This document shows, piece by piece, positions 60,301-64,000 of a stretch of 64,000 nt of DNA. The position numbers and the translations under genes are program-made. The stretch covers positions 8,284,675-8,348,674 of the forward strand of contig NC_058046.1 in NCBI RefSeq assembly GCF_020085105.1, written 5' to 3'. The notes beneath the pieces are model-generated. The model had not been told where the DNA came from and did not search any database. It saw only the letters and a program-made list of their open reading frames with translations. Each line of letters begins with the position of its first letter. Position 1 is the first letter of the stretch. The stretch comes from Siniperca chuatsi. Its lineage: Eukaryota; Chordata; Actinopteri; Centrarchiformes; Sinipercidae.

Positions 60301-62296
60301 TATATGGTGTAAGTAAGGTACGGTATAGTACATAATTAGTATATGTTACGGTCCCAAGTGCTCTACTCTACCCTTACATTGTACGTCCATTCTTGCTGCC
60401 CTCATGTAATGTGTGTCAATACATATTGTTATTCTGCTCTTCTTCCAGATTCCCATTGCCACCAGTGGGATTAGAGCGATGGGATACCTGATGCGGCATC
60501 ATCTCAGAACAGAGGGAGGCAATAGTGTTTCCCAGCGCATCATCACACAGTTTGTCAAGGTAAAGCAGGAACCGTTTAATTCAGCTGATAATCACAGGCT
60601 ATTAATTCCCTTTTCTGTATTGTACAAGTGAGGAAGTGAGTGCCAGTAAGTTCTTCACACTATTGGTTCTGGCTTTTGGGGAATTTTATAGTGTTGGGAA
60701 AATATTTAGAATTTTACTCACTGGGGTGTTCAGCTATTCTGAGGGTTTTTTTTTTTTCAGTCTTTCAGCTCATTGTTTTGGTTTTAAGGCCCCGTTTTCT
60801 ACTGTTTTGGTTTAGTCTCATCGCTCTAATCGGCGTCATTTTCAGCAGCAGCAGGCACCTGTTTTTAGTGAAAAAGTTCAGACAAAGTTAGCAACTAGTT
60901 GGTGAACATAGGGGAGAATTTAACAGCTTCATAGCAAGATATTTCCCACAGGAGTTGGTGGAGACCAGAAACAGAGCTAAAAGGAAAGCGAATATTGGGC
61001 TTAAATTCATCAGGTGGCCAGAAGCACAACTCCAAATGAATGTTAATGTTGCTCTGTGTTAGCTAGATGTGTTAATAATGTAAGTAAACTGTTTGCTAAC
61101 ATGTTAACCACAAAAACTTAATAGGGTAGAGCGCGTACCATTATATGGAATGCCCACGTTCCTGTAACGAGTGCGTAGACACCCACATCAGTAATTTTTG
61201 CTGATTTAACGTAGGTCCCTGTTATGTGGAATTAGGTAATAAATGTCCCCTGAAATAAATAAATGTAGTCCTTTTGAAAAACATCCTTTTTTAAAATAAA
61301 AACCCATTTATTTATTTATTGAACTATTTTGACTCATGTATTTATTTCATAGCCATATTTATTAATTTCATAGGCATATTTATGTATTTATTTAATATTG
61401 ACTAAAATGACATTCCATACCATTAAGTCCTTACCGCAGCGGCCCAGGGTTGATTCCAACTCGGGGCCCTTTGCTGCATCCATCCCCTCTCTCTCTCTCT
61501 CTCTCCCGCCCAAAATGCCCGAAAAAATACAAATAGGGTGATAATATGTCCATGTTGTGTTTACAGTTTGTTCTGCTTCCCCTTAGCTAAAAGTAGCTAA
61601 AAAAAATCAGTTAATGCTGCTTTAAAAAAATGTTTTGTTTCATTTAGCCCTAATGGTATGAATGACAGTTGCTCAGCATTTGTTACTTGATGTAGAACTC
61701 CATTTTCATTCATAACAAGTAGCAATAAATAAGACACAAGCCCATAATAGTGCATAGGAAGATGAATACTGTGATGAGTACCTGCTTCAATGGTGTAGTA
61801 GATGGAGGTTTTGTGTTGAGATGTCTGTTGTCTGTGTAAACACGCAGTGTCTGCAGAATCAGTCCAGTGACATCAGACTGGTATCAGAGCGGGTGCTGTG
61901 GTGGGTGTTCAAAGACCCAGCAACGCCCTCTATGGAGACCAGTCTCATCAAGCCCTTGCTGAAGAGTCTGCTGGACAACACCAAAGACAAGAACACCAGC
62001 GTCAGAGCTCAGAGCGAACACACCATCATCAACCTGCTACGACTACGCCAGGGAGAGGAAACCATGCAGGTCAGACTACAGACACTCTACTATAATTTAC
62101 AGATGTATGTAACATATAAAGGAAAAGACTGTTTTTCTAATTTTTACTTTTTGCTCTATCTATAATTCAGAGTATAACTGCCATTCTGGACTCAGCCAGT
62201 AACGACCTATTGTCAGAGTGTCACCGCCGGTCCTTGAAGAAAATCGCCAGCCTGCCAGACTCCAATGAAGAGATAGACGACACCATCTTAACGTGA
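33429..62296 (+). CDS. gcn1: GCN1, eIF2alpha-kinase activator and ribosome-collision sensor
   Basis: I place 57 coding exons, all GT-AG, summing to 8016 nt: 2671 residues plus stop, the length I recall for human GCN1. The protein is an enormous chain of HEAT repeats that lies along translating or collided ribosomes. With GCN20/ABCF-type partners it delivers the uncharged-tRNA or stall signal to the kinase GCN2, and it also supports degradation of stalled nascent chains. The start [18 protein letters not shown] matches vertebrate GCN1, and the end DDTILT is the same as human. Long segments are nearly invariant, for example [17 protein letters not shown] and [15 protein letters not shown]. No frameshift, missing exon or internal stop was found. 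Exon blocks are given in separate entries. The gene lies directly upstream of RAB35 on the same strand, as in human. Alternative first exons or minor splice forms cannot be judged here. Confidence 0.97.
33447..34509 (+). other. GCN1 intron 1
   Basis: First intron, 1.06 kb. The early part is relatively CpG-rich and may belong to the promoter. At about 34225-34345 it has a scrap of a common fish hAT-type repeat (GACGATTAGTCGATTTG, GCTAATCAGCCAATCG). Confidence 0.6.
36007..37082 (+). other. GCN1 intron 6
   Basis: 1.08 kb, AT-rich. The word TTAATTAAAAAGACATTT occurs twice, about 30 bases apart (36531 and 36561 region). No other repeat family is recognised. Confidence 0.5.
39313..40229 (+). other. 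GCN1 intron 16
   Basis: 0.9 kb AT-rich intron; I see no gene, RNA or clear repeat beyond a short AATTATCCCTGG word duplicated at 39480-39505. Confidence 0.5.
40230..43007 (+). CDS. gcn1: GCN1 exons 17-25 (residues 563-1028): includes the coiled-coil linker
   Basis: Exons: 40230-40389, 40555-40744, 40954-41078, 41312-41490, 41610-41703, 41785-41898, 42005-42203, 42287-42439, 42826-43007. Exons 21-22 (about residues 781-850) encode a highly charged helix, [20 protein letters not shown] followed by [20 protein letters not shown], predicted to be coiled coil, as in human. HEAT-type helices resume in exon 23 ([16 protein letters not shown]). Exon 25 is the more variable segment before NGPELLPRV. 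The exon 24-25 intron carries a fragment of the inverted-terminus element also found at 32696-33218. Confidence 0.93.
42607..42705 (+). repeat. One-ended copy of the inverted-terminus element
   Basis: GACGGTGTAGT, TTCGTCCAGGAGTGTTTCAG and AGTCATCTGGACACTGTTTT repeat the left end of the element at 32696-33218. The right end is absent. It lies in GCN1 intron 24, in the sense orientation relative to the left end. Confidence 0.7.
43226..49785 (+). CDS. gcn1: GCN1 exons 26-37 (residues 1029-1647): approach to and eEF3-like region
   Basis: Exons: 43226-43306, 43639-43782, 44050-44174, 44494-44683, 44796-44866, 45330-45495, 45633-45827, 45966-46212, 46426-46547, 47748-47862, 48228-48407, 49565-49785. 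Exons 32-37 correspond to the region related to the HEAT domain of fungal elongation factor eEF3, the part of yeast Gcn1 that binds Gcn20. Conservation with human is very high: for example [59 protein letters not shown] and [20 protein letters not shown] are the same or nearly so. Confidence 0.95.
46548..47747 (+). other. GCN1 intron 34, with a hAT-type repeat fragment near 47380-47500
   Basis: 1.2 kb intron. GAATCGATGATTTTTAGTAA, CGAGTTACTCGAGGAATCG and TTTCAGCCCTTA (about 47450-47498) are the end of a common fish repeat of the ATCGATTA/CAGCCCTA type. The preceding 250 bases may belong to the same element. Confidence 0.5.
48555..48985 (+). repeat. AAAGGGGAACTC-type percomorph repeat in GCN1 intron 36
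   Basis: Starts TTAAAGGGGAACTCAACAG and runs through TTTACACATCAAAGTCTG, TTGGGGAGTACTACTGCATA, GAGGTAGCTGTGTGAAG and TCATCATCGGTTGGGGC. I recognise this word order as a frequent percomorph short repeat. The right terminus is not clearly defined. The intron (48408-49564) is otherwise featureless. Confidence 0.55.
49918..55599 (+). CDS. gcn1: GCN1 exons 38-49 (residues 1648-2257): C-terminal HEAT solenoid
   Basis: Exons: 49918-49986, 50076-50214, 50312-50508, 52324-52466, 52561-52678, 52867-53082, 53173-53337, 54324-54485, 54573-54665, 54756-54899, 55012-55281, 55486-55599. These are near-invariant HEAT repeats ([76 protein letters not shown]). The intron between exons 40 and 41 (1.8 kb) contains an antisense LINE. 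Exon 48 begins at a TTAAG acceptor with a weak pyrimidine tract; it was chosen because [15 protein letters not shown] keeps the frame and matches the human protein. Confidence 0.95.
51000..51985 (-). mobile_element. CR1/Rex1-like LINE fragment, antisense in GCN1 intron 40
   Basis: On the minus strand the pieces read [40 protein letters not shown], then FADN in place of the catalytic [40 protein letters not shown], and a C-terminal part with [21 protein letters not shown] and [10 protein letters not shown]. The order is RT then C-terminus; frames change between pieces and about 30 residues after NNNE appear to be missing. There is no endonuclease domain. It is an old, broken copy that lies opposite to GCN1 transcription. 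Confidence 0.82.
53338..54323 (+). other. GCN1 intron 44
   Basis: 1.0 kb AT-rich intron. At 54047-54085, GATGCATGTCATACCCCTCT followed by CTCTCC resembles the tail of a tRNA-derived fish SINE, too short to assign. Nothing else seen. Confidence 0.5.
56170..56495. repeat. hAT-type non-autonomous repeat in GCN1 intron 49
   Basis: TTTTTGATAATTGATTGATC near the start, CAGGTTCCAGCTTCACAATG and AGGATTTGTTGCTGCTCTC in the middle, and AAATAATTGTTTGTGGCAGC near the end match, in order, a very common fish element with degenerate ATCGATTA/CAGCCCTA termini. It spans about 325 bp of the 55600-56537 intron. Confidence 0.6.
56538..62296 (+). CDS. gcn1: GCN1 exons 50-57 (residues 2258-2671): GCN2-binding region and C-terminus
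   Basis: Exons: 56538-56768, 56912-57105, 58453-58567, 58885-58981, 59359-59507, 60449-60559, 61848-62069, 62171-62296. Exons 50-52 span the segment that in GCN1 binds the RWD domain of GCN2 (about residues 2260-2410 in human numbering). The exon 50 block [16 protein letters not shown] and its [20 protein letters not shown] pieces are highly conserved. The C-terminal end ([20 protein letters not shown], then [15 protein letters not shown]) is more variable. The exon 53 donor is GTTGGTATT, with a second potential donor four bases on. Confidence 0.94.
57302..57615. repeat. Repeat headed by a hairpin, in GCN1 intron 51
   Basis: TCTCGGGAACCCGTCAGCTA and TCGTCTGACGACGATTT (57304-57341) pair with the inverted segment 57385-57421 (ATTGTCGTCAGACGATTGCC, GATGGGTTCCGAGATT). 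Beyond it, GGCCAATGCGTTACGCCTCT, CTCCACGTGGACTGTTTACC and GATTCTGCATTCATATGCC are words of a known fish interspersed repeat. The long open frame inside it is a composition accident. The rest of intron 51 (57616-58452) holds a (GT)n run at 57848-57868 and AT-rich DNA. Confidence 0.6.
59613..60055. mobile_element. Foldback MITE in GCN1 intron 54
   Basis: Left end TTAAAGAAATAGTTTGATAT and right end ATGTCAAACTACTCATTTAA are inverted copies with the TTAA ends of this family. The interior has the hallmark words AGCTGTTTCCCCCTGTTTCC, CTTTATGCTAAGCTAAGCTA, GGCTGTAGCTTCATATTTAC and ACAGACATGAGAGTGGTATC. It is a frequent percomorph element whose full-length form is palindromic; here the left half looks shortened. 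Confidence 0.75.
60885..61625. repeat. Cluster of short repeats in GCN1 intron 55
   Basis: 60885-61070 carries a percomorph repeat (AGTTGGTGGAGACCAGAAAC, CATCAGGTGGCCAGAAGCAC, AATGAATGTTAATGTTGCTC). 61260-61410 is an AT-rich TATTTATTTATT patch. 61425-61535 looks like a tRNA-derived SINE scrap: GGTTGATTCCA resembles a B box, followed by CTCGGGGCCCTTTGCTGCAT and a (TC)n run. No functional tRNA is present. Confidence 0.5.
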
Positions 62297-62720
62297 TGGA
62301 GCAGGACTGAGCTATGAAATGATCTCCGCAGATCCCCACTGTACAACTCCAGACACACCACACATGCTCATGTTGCCCTTCATGGACCAAGGCTGAGATG
62401 CGTAGTGTTTTCCCACATATTCCCCAACAAATTTCTTTTCTTTTTTTTTTTCTTTCTCCCTTTCTCATTGTTTTAGTGGCCTTTAAGCCAAATTTATGAC
62501 TTTAATTCATTTTATTTCACAATGTGCAGGTTATTCTTCTGTGCTGAACTACATAAGGCCAATTCCGTTTTGATGTTTCAGTGTTTTGCTACTTATTTTA
62601 CCAAAATGATTTCAAGCATTTAAGATGCCGCTGTAATGAAACGACACCCCAGTGATTAACTTTTATTTGGACTTTTGTGTGTGTGTGAGAGTTGTTTGGG
62701 GGAAAACAACCTCTTATAAG

Positions 62721-62776
62721 AATAAAAATCATTCTTATATCAGTGATACGGTTGTAAAAAGGCAATACAAAATAAA
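62721..62776 (+). terminator. Candidate GCN1 poly(A) signals
   Basis: AATAAA at 62721-62726 and again at 62771-62776, about 425-475 bases after the stop, each inside AATAAAAATC. The second is followed by a GT-rich region (GTAGTGTGTG), so it is the likelier cleavage signal. Confidence 0.55.
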
Positions 62777-63684
62777 AATCTTGATTTCATAATGTAGTGT
62801 GTGAAATATTGGAAAGCTGTTTTCTTCAGGGTGGGGTCAGGGGTCCCATAGACATTCATCACACCTTACTGTAACTCAACAGATTTCTCTGTTCACTACC
62901 TACTGGCATTTGAGATTTTTAAGTTGTCAGAACATGTGATGATTGTATGCAGACAAACCACATATATGCAGAGGGATTTTCAGGGATTGTAGCCCTCCTG
63001 GAGTGTCACCTTGGCTGTCTGATCTTGTTTGGGGCTCTAAAAGCACCATCATTACTAGGAGTGACCCTGAAGGATGTCTGAAAGAAAAGGTTTCAAATTT
63101 ATTTTATGTTGCTTGGACACATTAACCATATTCAATGAGGTACCATTAATCTGATTATTGTTAGTGGAGGGATGGAGTGGATTTACCATATTCCATGGTT
63201 TGTGATTATCAGTGCGTATAGTGTATGATATATGTTGTCTATATTATTTTTAAAGAAATGTTTAGGATCCTGCCATTTTTTTGGACCCTGCTTGTAGATG
63301 TAAATCAACGGGATGGTACGAGTCTACTGCCCTTCTAGTAGCATGAGCCTAGTGTTCATCAATGGGATGGGACGGCTCGGCTGGGTTGTAGCAGGAGCCT
63401 GCGCAGTGAGGCCGGGTCAGAGTTGGGTGCAGCTCCACCAGAGAAGGAAGCGGTGTTTCCGGCTGTTTGCAGCGGAGGGAGAGGATTGCTGACGCCGCGA
63501 AACCCCGAGAAAAACGCCGCCGGCTCGGGGGGGCTAACAGTTTCTAGCATCGGTAGCTAGTGGTCGTTTTCTTTCATACTGGGGGATCTGGGGGCTGGTG
63601 ATTTTTTTTTACGAGCCGAGGGGTCCGGACAGCAAACCGAGCACAGAAGCTGCGCAAGGCGGGGGTGAGCCACCAGCTACCGGC
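62777..63684 (+). other. GCN1-RAB35 intergenic region and RAB35 promoter/leader
   Basis: About 0.9 kb. The last 340 bases turn GC- and CpG-rich. GCCTGCGCAGT near 63400 contains an NRF1-like half site, and the leader runs into GCCACCAGCTACCGGC before the RAB35 ATG. An imperfect tandem duplication of about 54 bp lies at 63304-63405. No other gene is seen. Confidence 0.55.
63304..63405 (+). repeat. Imperfect tandem duplication upstream of RAB35
   Basis: Unit 1 has ATCAACGGGATGG, GTAGCATGAGCCT and AGTG; unit 2 has ATCAATGGGATGG, GTAGCAGGAGCCT and AGTG, 54 bases on. The central parts of the units differ. Unit 2 contains the TGCGCAGTG motif; unit 1 does not. Confidence 0.6.
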
Positions 63685-63736
63685 ATGGCCAGGGACTACG
63701 ATTACCTCTTCAAGCTGCTCATCATCGGTGACAGCG
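63685..63736 (+). CDS. rab35: RAB35, first coding exon (gene continues past the window)
   Basis: The exon encodes MARDYDYLFKLLIIGDSG, with the last glycine codon split by the donor GTAAGC at 63737. It matches human RAB35 except for Tyr in place of His at residue 7. RAB35 is a prenylated small GTPase of the plasma membrane and endosomes that controls fast endocytic recycling, actin-linked processes and cytokinesis. The exon ends inside the phosphate-binding P-loop (GDSG|VGKS in the family), a usual intron position for this gene. Only 17 whole codons plus one base lie here. RAB1- or RAB8-like genes begin differently (for example MxxxYDYLFKLLLIGDSG), and the MARDYD start plus the GCN1 neighbour favour RAB35. 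Confidence 0.92.
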
Positions 63737-64000
63737 GTAAGCCGACGCCGGGGATGCGGGACGGGAAGTGGGCCTTGTCGGGTTTTTTTACAAGGGGAGA
63801 AGAAGAAATGCAGCTTCAGGCCCGCAGTGTGCCTTTATGATGCGTTTACTACTTGTTATTTTTAATGTTCTGAATGGAAATGATTGGTGAAATGTACGTA
63901 TCACATCCGCCATATTTCTGTGGCGGTGACAGGGCGGAGGTTGTGTGTCCGGGCTAGGCATGTCAGCCGATCAGGCCGGATATCGCCTCCAGATCTTCAA

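Noticed and set aside
61425-61535. tRNA-like B box
   Set aside because: No A box or cloverleaf at the right spacing; it fits a worn tRNA-derived SINE.
1-64000. CRISPR array, operon or prophage-type system
   Set aside because: No regularly spaced direct repeats of the right size, and all genes are intron-bearing vertebrate genes.

Overview
This is vertebrate nuclear DNA, almost certainly from a ray-finned fish of the percomorph type. All protein-coding genes are split by GT-AG introns, their products match vertebrate proteins, and the spaces are filled with repeats typical of percomorph genomes: an RTE/Rex3-like LINE with a (GATG)n tail, L2 and CR1/Rex1-like LINEs, tRNA-type SINE scraps and many short inverted-repeat (MITE-like) elements. 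I see no bacterial, organellar or CRISPR features. All host genes lie on the + strand.

Layout. (1) 1-2123: 5' flank. (2) 2124-7415: a VAMP8-like R-SNARE gene in three coding exons. (3) 7416-14222: spacer with a nested insertion, where a 2.6 kb LINE splits an older repeat and leaves a perfect 12-bp target-site duplication. (4) 14223-15839: a second, tandem VAMP8-like gene. Its membrane-anchor exon is nearly identical to that of copy 1, its SNARE exon is much more diverged, and its leader resembles that of VAMP5. (5) 15840-25125: repeat-rich spacer with an L2 LINE and a long ACTAT-type simple-sequence field. (6) 25126-29625: VAMP5, three coding exons. (7) 29626-33428: spacer with a truncated L2 LINE and a terminal-inverted-repeat element. 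(8) 33429-62296: the whole GCN1 gene. I could place 57 coding exons that sum to 8016 nt, or 2671 codons plus stop, the length I recall for human GCN1. (9) 63685 to beyond the window: first coding exon of RAB35.

Biology. The VAMP genes encode small tail-anchored vesicle SNAREs for endosomal, secretory and plasma-membrane fusion. GCN1 is the very large HEAT-repeat protein that senses stalled or colliding ribosomes and activates the eIF2alpha kinase GCN2. RAB35 is a small GTPase of endocytic recycling. VAMP8 followed by VAMP5, and GCN1 followed by RAB35, are each neighbour pairs in human too, but on different chromosomes (from memory). The window therefore joins two old syntenic blocks.

Most unusual signals: a candidate HDV-like self-cleaving ribozyme fold starting exactly at the 5' end of the RTE-type LINE; the mosaic second VAMP8-like gene, whose C-terminus reads into a (CA)n microsatellite; and a large intronic inverted repeat in VAMP5. 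All splice sites and alignments were done by eye; no database or folding program was run.
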